The notes under the pieces: model-generated
What the model saw: only the letters and a program-made list of their open reading frames with translations
What the model was told of the DNA's origin: nothing
Database searches by the model: none
In this document: in pieces, positions 1 through 7,405 of the stretch
Layout: each line of letters opens with the position of its first letter
Numbering within the stretch: position 1 is the first letter of the stretch
Assembly (NCBI GenBank): GCA_002411545.1
Contig: DHTG01000072.1
Coordinates: forward strand, 659-11,913
From: Bacteroidales bacterium UBA5266
GTDB lineage: Bacteria; Bacteroidota; Bacteroidia; Bacteroidales; WCHB1-69
Length of the DNA stretch: 11,255 nt
Direction: 5' to 3'
Position numbers and translations under genes: made by a program

Positions 1-5
1 CATGT

Positions 6-35
6 TGTTGGGACATGACATGTCATGTCCCAACA
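6..35. repeat. Perfect 30-bp palindrome downstream of the PGK-like gene
   Basis: The left arm TGTTGGGACATGACA (6-20) is followed directly, with no spacer, by its exact reverse complement (21-35). It begins 16 bp past the stop codon of the minus-strand kinase gene. In RNA it would form a strong hairpin, so a transcription-stop or 3'-end-stabilising role is the simplest reading. Only 5 bases lie beyond it on the kinase side, so a U-run cannot be judged. A protein-binding palindrome is an alternative. Confidence 0.6.
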
Positions 36-51
36 TTAATATATACCACAT

Positions 52-1344
52 TTATTCGTTGCTTTGGCATAATGCTTTAACGGGTGGTAAACCCGTATAG
101 GTTCCTTCCTGTATGGCTTTCAATACGGCACCTCCTCCTGTAAATATATAATAATTGGGATTATCGAGGGCTAAGATATACAATCCCGGCAACAAACGTT
201 TTAATTCTTGCAAAGTATCCCCCCCTCCGTACAATTTTACGGCTTCGGTATTTTTGTCTATTAATTCGTCAAGGGCAATGGTTCCTTCGTTGAAATGAGG
301 CATATAGCCCATAACCGCATTGACAAATACAGTATGTGCCTGATGAAACACACGGGATACATTTTCTTCTTGAAAGGAAGCTTTGGCGATGTCGAGCACA
401 TAGTTCAATTTGCTGCCTCGGGCTAAGGTACGTATATCTAATATCCTGTATTTTCCTTCTTCTTTTGATTCTTGCGTATCGGACGATACAATATAAGGCA
501 GTTCTATCAATTTATTCGCATAAGAGGCTGCAAAATCAACAAACTCTTTGGCTTTTTTTACTTCTTCTTCATCAATGCCTTTGATATCGAAACCATATTT
601 AGCACATAAATAAGCGTTATAGATAAGTCCGCCCAATATCAGGTAGTCGGCTTCTTTCAACAACACCTGCAAGGAATCCACTTTGGTATCGAATTTAGCA
701 CCGGCCACTACAGCTACGAAAGGTCGCTTGGGATTATAAATACGGTCGAGGTTTTGCAATTCTTTTTGCATTAAAAAACCGGCAAATGAAGGCAAGTATT
801 TCGTAATACCGACCGTTGAAGCATGGGCTTGCCATGAACCAAAAGCATCATTGACAAATACATCCGCTAATCCCGCTAATTGATATGCAAATTTATCACT
901 TTCGCTGCCTTTGGCTTCTTCACCGGCAAACCAACGGGTGTTGGGAAGGTAAATGCCGTCAATTTTATCTTCTTTTAAATCTTTAATCAAATGATTGATA
1001 GAGGTAGCTATATGGGTAATTCCCTTCTGTGGGTCGGCTTCGAACTCCGGTATTCCGAAAGCAATATGCAACTTTGAATGCAAATAATCAACGATGGGTC
1101 GTATAGAAGTTTCGTCGCTTATTTTTATCTGTCCGGTTTTTTTATCTTTGGGACGACCTACATGGGTCATCAATATCAGCTTACCGCCTTTAGCGATGAT
1201 ATAAAACAAGGTTCCCAACGTAGCATCGATACGATAAGGATCATGTATGAAACCCTTTTTTACCACATTATGATCGACACGTACCAATACAATTTTATTT
1301 TTAATGTCGGCGTCTTGTAACAACTTAAATTTTATCTCTTTCAT
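52..1344 (-). CDS. pgk: Divergent phosphoglycerate kinase (PGK-like)
   Basis: This 430-residue protein belongs to the phosphoglycerate kinase family, which transfers phosphate between 1,3-bisphosphoglycerate and ADP in glycolysis. Family landmarks run in order: VRVDHNV (22-28), DPYRID, THVGRP (60-65), LPNTRWF, NDAFG (165-169), AGAK (214-217) with a second Lys at 221, and GGGDT (373-377) then TGGGA. Asp24, Asn26, Arg38, His61, Arg64 and Arg137 match known 3-phosphoglycerate ligands. The usual HRAHAS is WQAHAS, so one substrate-binding Arg is Gln172. The usual NGPxGxFE loop is NAVMGYMP (342-349). It is longer than typical bacterial PGK (about 395). I chose the ATG at 1344; a GTG at 1374 would overlap the upstream gene by 14 bp. 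It is last in a minus-strand set. The family assignment is secure, but full catalytic activity is uncertain and it may be a paralogue. Confidence 0.85.
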   Translation of the reverse strand: MKEIKFKLLQDADIKNKIVLVRVDHNVVKKGFIHDPYRIDATLGTLFYIIAKGGKLILMTHVGRPKDKKTGQIKISDETSIRPIVDYLHSKLHIAFGIPEFEADPQKGITHIATSINHLIKDLKEDKIDGIYLPNTRWFAGEEAKGSESDKFAYQLAGLADVFVNDAFGSWQAHASTVGITKYLPSFAGFLMQKELQNLDRIYNPKRPFVAVVAGAKFDTKVDSLQVLLKEADYLILGGLIYNAYLCAKYGFDIKGIDEEEVKKAKEFVDFAASYANKLIELPYIVSSDTQESKEEGKYRILDIRTLARGSKLNYVLDIAKASFQEENVSRVFHQAHTVFVNAVMGYMPHFNEGTIALDELIDKNTEAVKLYGGGDTLQELKRLLPGLYILALDNPNYYIFTGGGAVLKAIQEGTYTGLPPVKALCQSNE

Positions 1345-1360
1345 ATATTCTAAACTAATA

Positions 1361-2077
1361 TCAGGCTTTAACACTACTAAGTTCTTCTATGCTTTGCAAT
1401 TTGTTTTTATCGTCATACTTTTCCGTTTTCACATGACCTATGCCTTCGGCAAACCACATGATATGGGTTTCTTTGATTTGATTACCTATAGGTGGCGTAA
1501 TGATAACAGTATGTGTGGTTTTATAACAGATATAGGTTCCGGCTAATACTTTGATTGTTTCTTTTGCCAGGACTTTCCTTTGGGTTAACTTCACCTTCGT
1601 TTGCATCACACTGCTGGCAAAACTCATGCTCAATACAACTTCGACATCCGGCCAAGTTTGTCCGGTGCTTAAGGTTGCCGGAATACTATTGGGCTTACCC
1701 GTAATTTTCATATTAGCTTGTAAATAAGGAGCAAACATAAGTTTGGGATCAAGTATGATTTTGCCTCCCTTAATGTTTACATCAAATGCCATAGATTCGC
1801 TGGTAGGATTCTTCTGAGCATTCAAGGTTTGTATTACCACTTTTACCATTTTATTATCCGTAGTACCGCTCACATCTTTTACTTTCATGGAAGTGTATGA
1901 TTGGACTTTTTTTTGTGCATTCAAAGTAGTATATTCCAGTTGCATGCCTTTTTTAACCGGATAAAAAACAGCTTGCGACAAAGCTGAAACATAGACTAAC
2001 GATAGTAGTCCTATAAAAAACATTTTTTTTATATCATATAATCTATACGATTTCTTATTTCTTTTGAGCTTCTCCAT
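1361..2077 (-). CDS. Exported DUF3108/TapB-like protein
   Basis: This 238-residue protein has a Lys/Arg-rich N-terminus (1-18), a hydrophobic segment (about 19-33) and a signal-peptidase I-like site after SALSQA (residue 36). It is probably exported to the periplasm or outer envelope. The mature start, FYPVKKGMQLEYTTLNAQ, matches by eye the opening of DUF3108/TapB-family proteins of Bacteroidota ('Y.P.K.G..LEY...NA..K'). The remainder has many alternating hydrophobic residues, suggesting beta strands, and no catalytic motif I recognise. The ATG at 2077 overlaps the upstream lipoprotein gene by 23 bp. An internal ATG at 2023 would give a signal peptide without its basic region, so I prefer 2077. 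The kinase start lies 16 bp beyond the stop, which suggests co-transcription. The molecular function is unknown. Confidence 0.75.
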   Translation of the reverse strand: MEKLKRNKKSYRLYDIKKMFFIGLLSLVYVSALSQAVFYPVKKGMQLEYTTLNAQKKVQSYTSMKVKDVSGTTDNKMVKVVIQTLNAQKNPTSESMAFDVNIKGGKIILDPKLMFAPYLQANMKITGKPNSIPATLSTGQTWPDVEVVLSMSFASSVMQTKVKLTQRKVLAKETIKVLAGTYICYKTTHTVIITPPIGNQIKETHIMWFAEGIGHVKTEKYDDKNKLQSIEELSSVKA

Positions 2078-2558
2078 TGGCTTTCATGTTTATGCTTACC
2101 GAATATCCGAAAAGTGATTGAGCATATTTATACGTATAATCATACGTAAACAAACCATCATCAAAAGTCCCTTTCATGTTGTATACTTTCACACTCACTT
2201 GAATATTTTCATAACCCAACCCTATATCAAAAGAATCGAAAACCACTTCCTTTTTATTGACAATGCCTGTAGTTTGAAATTGTTCCTTATCATTGCCGGC
2301 AATTTGTTTCAATATAATTTGATTCTTCTTATTGCCTTTGGTGATTTCAAAGATGACACTCTTATTCTCAGGAGGAATGGCTTCGGAAATCTCATCATAT
2401 TCGGGTATGACAAGTTTATAGGTTCCACTGTTTGTGGTTACTCCTTCGTATGTTCCGACAAGGGGTTTCACTTTACTACAAGCCGAAAAACCGGCAAGCA
2501 ATAATATAACAAGCAAATAAAAACTCTGTTTATACATTGATTTCATAACATTTTTCAT
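2055..2558 (-). CDS. Small predicted lipoprotein, function unknown
   Basis: This 167-residue protein begins with a short basic region and a hydrophobic stretch (about 13-24), then FSACSK with Cys27 as the likely lipidated residue. It is therefore probably a lipoprotein of the inner or outer membrane. The mature part starts near VGTYEGVTTNSGTYKLVIP, is rich in Lys, Thr, Tyr and Val, and looks beta-structured. I see no enzyme motif and do not recognise the family. The start is uncertain. A TTG at 2570 and ATGs at 2558, 2546 and 2537 are all in frame, and all keep the signal sequence. A -7 box at 2591-2598 gives a short leader to 2558. Its end overlaps the DUF3108-like gene by 23 bp, which suggests translational coupling. 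Confidence 0.7.
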   Translation of the reverse strand: MKNVMKSMYKQSFYLLVILLLAGFSACSKVKPLVGTYEGVTTNSGTYKLVIPEYDEISEAIPPENKSVIFEITKGNKKNQIILKQIAGNDKEQFQTTGIVNKKEVVFDSFDIGLGYENIQVSVKVYNMKGTFDDGLFTYDYTYKYAQSLFGYSVSINMKANGEAQKK

Positions 2559-2590
2559 TAAAAACAACAAACGAATACATTTTTATACTG

Positions 2591-2598
2591 CAAAAGTA
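2591..2598 (-). promoter_or_regulatory. -7 promoter box for the lipoprotein set
   Basis: On the minus strand this reads TACTTTTG, matching the Bacteroidota -7 consensus TAnnTTTG. It lies about 33 bp before the chosen ATG at 2558. No TTG is present at the usual -33 distance. It would let the lipoprotein, DUF3108-like and kinase genes be transcribed apart from the helicase gene. The spacer between them (2571-2629) shows no convincing terminator, so read-through from the helicase is also possible. Confidence 0.5.
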
Positions 2599-2629
2599 CA
2601 TGAAAATTATCTTGATTTTTGATTTTTTT

Positions 2630-5600
2630 TTATATTTTATCAAACGAACATGCTCCGTCGGTATGTATATATACCAAAAACGCTTCCACCTGTTGACGAC
2701 CGGTTTGTTTCAACAAATCTACATAGTGATTCAGCTGCCTACTATGTGAAATTTCTTTATTCCCTGTTTTAAAATCAAGAACAACACTTCGCTCTCCATC
2801 TGTCACCAGGCGGTCGATGCGAAAACTTTGTGCTTCGGCATCGAGCAATTCCACTTCAGTTTTGACAATTGCCGCTTCACTTCCAAAAAAAATACCTTTC
2901 GTATCGGGCTGACACAAATTATCGACTACCCTTTGCAAAATGATTTTTTCTGCATCTCGCAAAGCAGGGTTAAGTTGTATTTGATTTTTAACGCCATCCA
3001 CATCCTTTTCGGTTTTCAGCATAGCCACATAGGTATGTAACGCATTTCCCCAGCGTATTTCGTCGCTATCGGCTACTATATCAGATACTAATTCAGGTGA
3101 TGCGATAATATCTTGGGCTAGTGTCGACACAAGGTGTACTTCCTCCGGGTTTTTCTTGCTTTTTTCACATCTTTCAAACAAACCTTGTTTATATATAACA
3201 TCACCATAAGTCCCTGTTTTATATAACTGATTATGTATTCTAAAATAACTTGTAAGCGGTGATTTTTCGTCATCTTGGCTTATCAGATACAAACGCTCTT
3301 TTGCGCGGGTAAAAGCTACATATTCCACATTGATATTGTCTAACTCCTGTAATTTAATTTCTTCTTTATATAAACTTTCATAGGCTGTATTTTCTAATGA
3401 ACGGCTTAATTTAACATAAGCTACATCCATAGGATATTCATCCTTGTTTACATAAATCCACGCATAGGCATCATTATGTGATTGAGTGTTATGCTGGGGA
3501 TAAATCACAACAGGAAACTCCAACCCTTTGGCTTTGTGTATACTCATTACATTCACAGCATTCATTCCTTCGGGATTGCTAAGGGAAAAGTCGTCTCCAT
3601 GTTCTTCCCAATATTCAAGGAAGTGCATGTATTGTTTACTCATATTCATTTGATATTGCAACACGACTCCAACAAATGCCATTACAAAAGGATTGTTCTT
3701 AGCATCAAGATTAAATATACGAATGATGTGTTCAACTAATTCATATGCATTCAGGTGGGTAAAATCGGCGGCTTGGAAAGAAAAACCGAGTTTGGATAAA
3801 GTAGCTGTAAAATCATGTTCGTTATGAACTGCCTGCACGTAATGTTCGAGCGAAAGTTTTTTTTGTTTGCTAATATAATGCAACATATTAACACGTGCTA
3901 AGGTATTTTCCGGTGTATAGACCGTTGATAAGCATGCTGTCAAGAAAGCAACATCTTCATCATATACTAATAAAAGCGAATCGAGAGAGATGACCGCTAT
4001 GCCGTTTTCCGAGAGTATTTTCGTAATATATGCTCCTAAATCGTTTTTACGAGTCAATATGGCGATGTCGGATAAGGCATAGCCATCGGATAACACTTGT
4101 TTGATAATCTGCTCGCAAACTTGGGTTAGGTATTCCTGATAGGTAAAGTCGCCTAATTGCTCTTTCTTAATAGCATACAGACAAACGCCTCCTCCGCTAT
4201 GTTCCGCTTTAAAGGATTGCTTTACATCCTTGTACATATCAAAAACATAGGAGTCTTTTGCTTCTCTATCTTTGCGTATATATTCAAAATAATTGTTGTT
4301 AAACTCCACTATCTCTTTTTTTGAGCGATAGTTCATACTCAGGTTTATTTCTTGAAAATGTTCTTTTAATTTGTTTTCTCTTTCTTTCAAAAGCAACCTT
4401 TTATCACTGCCGGTTATGGCCGGCAATACATGAAACTGACGGACATCACCTCCCCTGAACCGATACACTGCTTGTTTTACATCACCGAAAACAGCCGCAA
4501 GACCGGTCTGCCCTGTAAATGTTTCGGCCGATAAGGCTTCCGTAATCAATGGTAAAAGATTTTGCCATTGCAAAATGGAAGTGTCTTGAAATTCATCAAT
4601 AAAAAAATATTTATAGCGTTCACCCAGACGTTCGTAGATATAAGGAATCGCTTCTTGCTGTACTATTTTCGCTATGTATTGATTGCTTTCGCTGATATAC
4701 ATACTTTGATCCTCCTGCTTGATAGTATCCAATATTTCCTTTAATTGATGCAACAAAGAAATGGCATATATGGAATTTTTTATGGCATTGCATATTTGAT
4801 ATTTTGTATTATGGTTTTGATAATACTGTTGTATATCCTGATAATATTCGATTAAGCGAGGAGCTAAGGTTTCGATGTTTTGTTTTATAACAGGCTCAGT
4901 TGCTTTAGATGTCCATTTATTTTCGTAAACGCTATCCTCCACGAATTTATTTTTGGTTACGACACTCATACCCGTACGAGCAATCTTTTGAAACCAATAC
5001 CCTATGCCTTTTTTAGCCTGATAAAAATCATCCAATGAAACATCATGCATTTGAATATAATCGACGGCAATTTGTGCCTTTTGCTTCATCGCAGCATCCA
5101 TATTGTTTATGATTTGATCGAGCTCTTTTCTAATCTGACTAAAATCATGGAGGGTGTATTTTCGTAGACATGCCAAAGCTTCCATGGAATTTTCTTTATA
5201 AATCTCTTTGCCTTTTTGCAATAAATCGTTATCGATTTTCCAATTTTTATTAGAATCCATACGGCTATAAGCATAATGGATAATAGTATGGTCAAGGTCA
5301 TTGTCATGACCCAATTTGGAAAGCAAAATATCGACGGCTTGTTTCATCAGCAAGTCAGCATCCAAGGATAAGGTATGATTCAGAGGCAACTTTAAGTCAA
5401 CGGAAAACGTACGTATGATACGCTCAAAGAGACTATCAATGGTTAGAATAGAAAAGTTGCTGTAATCGTGATGTATTAACTTTAATAACTCGGCAGCATA
5501 AGCAGCAATTTCTGTAGGATTATGTGTTCCAGTAAAGTGCACCATAAGTTCTTCATCCTCACCTTTGGATAAAACATTGAGGAAATACAATATACGCGTT

Positions 5601-5782
5601 TTCATTTCCGACACGGCTTTGTTCGTAAAGGTAATACCCAATATCTTACGATATACATACTTATCCTGAGCAAAATGTCTAAAACAAATACTGAGATAGG
5701 TTTTGGCTAAGTTAAACGTTTTACCCGAACCGGCCGATGCTTTGTAAACAAGAAAGGAAGAAGGCTGTGTGACAGTATTCAT
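2630..5782 (-). CDS. UvrD/AddA-type helicase with C-terminal RecB-like nuclease
   Basis: This 1050-residue superfamily 1 helicase-nuclease probably processes double-strand DNA ends for recombination, as AddA or RecB does. Helicase motifs appear in order: Walker A ASAGSGKT (15-22), Ia ITFTNKAVSEM (50-60), LTIDSLF (113-119), II FIDEFQDTS (394-402), III GDVKQAVYRFRGGD (433-446), IV LSMNYRS (481-487), V SIHKAKGLEFP (about 745-755) and VI VAFTRAKERLYL (about 820-831). The nuclease domain has GxxxH (Gly912, His916), Glu976, RID (Asp990), DFKTG (Asp1003, Lys1005) and a downstream QLxxY, so it looks catalytically complete. The ATG at 5782 follows a -7 box at 5803-5810. An AddB partner would be expected, but neither neighbour encodes one. 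The family is secure; the exact name (AddA or another RecB-like type) is inferred. Confidence 0.9.
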   Translation of the reverse strand: MNTVTQPSSFLVYKASAGSGKTFNLAKTYLSICFRHFAQDKYVYRKILGITFTNKAVSEMKTRILYFLNVLSKGEDEELMVHFTGTHNPTEIAAYAAELLKLIHHDYSNFSILTIDSLFERIIRTFSVDLKLPLNHTLSLDADLLMKQAVDILLSKLGHDNDLDHTIIHYAYSRMDSNKNWKIDNDLLQKGKEIYKENSMEALACLRKYTLHDFSQIRKELDQIINNMDAAMKQKAQIAVDYIQMHDVSLDDFYQAKKGIGYWFQKIARTGMSVVTKNKFVEDSVYENKWTSKATEPVIKQNIETLAPRLIEYYQDIQQYYQNHNTKYQICNAIKNSIYAISLLHQLKEILDTIKQEDQSMYISESNQYIAKIVQQEAIPYIYERLGERYKYFFIDEFQDTSILQWQNLLPLITEALSAETFTGQTGLAAVFGDVKQAVYRFRGGDVRQFHVLPAITGSDKRLLLKERENKLKEHFQEINLSMNYRSKKEIVEFNNNYFEYIRKDREAKDSYVFDMYKDVKQSFKAEHSGGGVCLYAIKKEQLGDFTYQEYLTQVCEQIIKQVLSDGYALSDIAILTRKNDLGAYITKILSENGIAVISLDSLLLVYDEDVAFLTACLSTVYTPENTLARVNMLHYISKQKKLSLEHYVQAVHNEHDFTATLSKLGFSFQAADFTHLNAYELVEHIIRIFNLDAKNNPFVMAFVGVVLQYQMNMSKQYMHFLEYWEEHGDDFSLSNPEGMNAVNVMSIHKAKGLEFPVVIYPQHNTQSHNDAYAWIYVNKDEYPMDVAYVKLSRSLENTAYESLYKEEIKLQELDNINVEYVAFTRAKERLYLISQDDEKSPLTSYFRIHNQLYKTGTYGDVIYKQGLFERCEKSKKNPEEVHLVSTLAQDIIASPELVSDIVADSDEIRWGNALHTYVAMLKTEKDVDGVKNQIQLNPALRDAEKIILQRVVDNLCQPDTKGIFFGSEAAIVKTEVELLDAEAQSFRIDRLVTDGERSVVLDFKTGNKEISHSRQLNHYVDLLKQTGRQQVEAFLVYIHTDGACSFDKI

Positions 5783-5802
5783 ATGCGTTTGAATTATGTA
5801 TG

Positions 5803-5810
5803 CAAAAATA
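5803..5810 (-). promoter_or_regulatory. -7 box for the helicase-nuclease gene
   Basis: The minus strand reads TATTTTTG, matching TAnnTTTG, 20 bp before the ATG at 5782. A possible -33 TTG on the same strand lies at 5828-5826, the left half of the palindrome CAATTG, with a 15-nt spacer. That is a little shorter than the 17-23 nt reported for related Bacteroidota promoters. Confidence 0.5.
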
Positions 5811-5825
5811 CACGAATTTCTTTTC

Positions 5826-5854
5826 CAATTGACATAAAAAAAATGCTATCTTTG
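5826..5854 (+). promoter_or_regulatory. Promoter of the alkyltransferase gene (TTG ... TATCTTTG)
   Basis: TATCTTTG (5847-5854) matches the Bacteroidota -7 box. The TTG at 5829-5831, the right half of CAATTG (5826-5831), could serve as the -33 element with a 15-nt spacer. The ATG at 5881 lies 26 bp past the box. The same CAATTG can serve the divergent helicase gene. Confidence 0.55.
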
Positions 5855-5880
5855 TTCCCTGATTTATAACAGAACTTCAT

Positions 5881-6444
5881 ATGCACAACACAGCGACAAC
5901 AAGCATCCACGTAGTTTCAAAGGACGTGCTTACAGGCAAAGGGAAAGGCCTCGTTTTTTATCATGGATTTGGCCTGACTCCTTGGGGTTTATGTTTTATG
6001 GTTTATTGCGAACATGGGATATGTCATTTGCAGTTTACTGACATCCCCGACGAAACATGTCTTAAGGCATTGCAGAAACAATTTTCGGCAGCAAGCTTTA
6101 TCTCCAACAACGACCATATCCAAAACCAACTAAACGAAATCTTTAGTGATAGACCCAATCAGACTTACTCCCTTTATGTGCAAGGCACTCCTTTTCAAGT
6201 AAAGGTATGGCAAAGTTTGGTTGAAGTAGCTTTCGGCACCTTAATTTCTTACGAAAGTTTGGCTAAACAAACAGGATTTCCGCAAGCGGTACGAGCTGTA
6301 GCTTCGGCGGTGGCACGCAATCCCGTTGCCTATCTGATTCCCTGCCATCGTATCATCCGTAAGAACGGCCATATAGGACAGTATCGCTGGGGCGAAGACA
6401 TCAAAAAAGCCCTCATCGCTTGGGAAGCCAACAAGGTTTCGTAA
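5881..6444 (+). CDS. ogt: Methylated-DNA--protein-cysteine methyltransferase
   Basis: This 187-residue DNA-repair protein removes alkyl groups from O6-alkylguanine by irreversible transfer to its own cysteine. The catalytic motif is IPCHRII with Cys155. Before it come FQVKVWQSL (about 105-113), the DNA-binding helix QAVRAVASAVARNP with Arg138 as the probable arginine finger, and after it GQYRWG and a C-terminal Glu182. The N-terminal third (about 25-54, LTPWGLCFMVYCEHGICHLQF) resembles the ribonuclease-like domain of Ogt and the Ada C-terminal part. The Ada zinc-binding methyl-phosphotriester domain and the AraC-type domain are absent, so this is a stand-alone repair enzyme and not a regulator. 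The gene diverges from the helicase-nuclease and converges on ribonuclease Z, with 37 bp between the two stops. The family is secure; ogt is used as the generic symbol. Confidence 0.92.
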   Translation: MHNTATTSIHVVSKDVLTGKGKGLVFYHGFGLTPWGLCFMVYCEHGICHLQFTDIPDETCLKALQKQFSAASFISNNDHIQNQLNEIFSDRPNQTYSLYVQGTPFQVKVWQSLVEVAFGTLISYESLAKQTGFPQAVRAVASAVARNPVAYLIPCHRIIRKNGHIGQYRWGEDIKKALIAWEANKVS

Positions 6445-6481
6445 TTGGCATCCATTTCTTTTGTTTGCAGCCAAGATTTTA

Positions 6482-7396
6482 TTACACATCCAATACCAAA
6501 CCTTCTTCGGCGGCAATGGTAGCCGGAAAAATGGCACGTGCTTCTTGCAATAAAGGCTCCAAAGATGCATAGCGTGCAGAATAATGGCCTATGAGTAACG
6601 CTTTCACATTCGCTGCTTTAGCAATGGTAGCCGCTTCGGAAGCAGTGGCATGTAATTTATCACGGGCTACATCTTTCATATTATCCATAAAAGTAGCTTC
6701 ATGGTAAAGCAAATCTACCCCTTGAATATAGGGAAGTATGCTTTCGGTATAGACCGTATCGGAACAATAGGCGAAACTTTTCGGTTGATAGCTTGAAGGA
6801 GTAGTAATCATTTGGTTTTCGATATGATTACCTGTCCCATCCACAAAATCCTCTCCGGCTTTCAGGCGTTGAATCCATTCCACACTCGGGTTGTAGTCAG
6901 CAATAAAATCTTTCTTTAGATTTCGATTTTTTGATTTCTCTCTAAACACAAATCCATTGGTTGGAATACTATGAATTAGAGGAAAAGTTTCAACTTTTAT
7001 TTCATCATCTTCGTAAATCAGGGCATGTTTATGGGATTTGATGGTATGAAAACATAGCGGATAGGACAAAGTAGTATTGCCTGCTTTCATTTGCAAATCA
7101 ATGATCTTTTTTAATACGGCATGTCCGTACACATGGATAGGTTCTGTTCGTCCGAACAAATGCAAGGAGGAAAGCAAGCCAATGAGTCCGAAGTAATGGT
7201 CGCCATGCAAATGACTAATAAACACGCGACTTATTTTTTGCATGCGGATTCCATAGGGTTTTAATTGCATTTGTGCCCCTTCGCTACAATCGACCAAGAA
7301 AAACTCATTTTCTTTTTTCAAGGCGAAAGCACTGGATATACGTTGCCCGATCGGTGTTGCCGAACCACAACCTATAACATATAACTTCAAGGACAT
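6482..7396 (-). CDS. rnz: Ribonuclease Z
   Basis: This 304-residue metallo-beta-lactamase-fold endonuclease trims 3' ends of tRNA precursors. It carries GSATP (11-15), the zinc motif HLHGDH (62-67), His142 in IHSIP, Asp213 in CSDT, HEATF (232-236) and His271 in GHYSARY. This is the standard set of two-zinc ligands and the RNase Z-specific HEATF and SARY signatures. The length is normal for short-form bacterial RNase Z. The start at 7396 lies 9 nt after the flotillin stop, with purine-rich GAGATAGAG in between, so the two are almost certainly co-transcribed. Its end faces the alkyltransferase gene. The assignment is secure; the functional tie to flotillin is unknown. Confidence 0.93.
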   Translation of the reverse strand: MSLKLYVIGCGSATPIGQRISSAFALKKENEFFLVDCSEGAQMQLKPYGIRMQKISRVFISHLHGDHYFGLIGLLSSLHLFGRTEPIHVYGHAVLKKIIDLQMKAGNTTLSYPLCFHTIKSHKHALIYEDDEIKVETFPLIHSIPTNGFVFREKSKNRNLKKDFIADYNPSVEWIQRLKAGEDFVDGTGNHIENQMITTPSSYQPKSFAYCSDTVYTESILPYIQGVDLLYHEATFMDNMKDVARDKLHATASEAATIAKAANVKALLIGHYSARYASLEPLLQEARAIFPATIAAEEGLVLDV

Positions 7397-7405
7397 CTCT
7401 ATCTC

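Noticed and set aside
1345..1374. GTG start adding 10 residues to the PGK-like protein
   Set aside because: It would overlap the upstream gene, uses a rarer start, and the PGK fold starts after the ATG at 1344.
6445..6481. TTGGC/GCCAA inverted repeat between the converging alkyltransferase and ribonuclease Z genes
   Set aside because: It is a 5-bp stem with a loop of about 20 nt and no solid T-run. It is not convincing as a bidirectional terminator.
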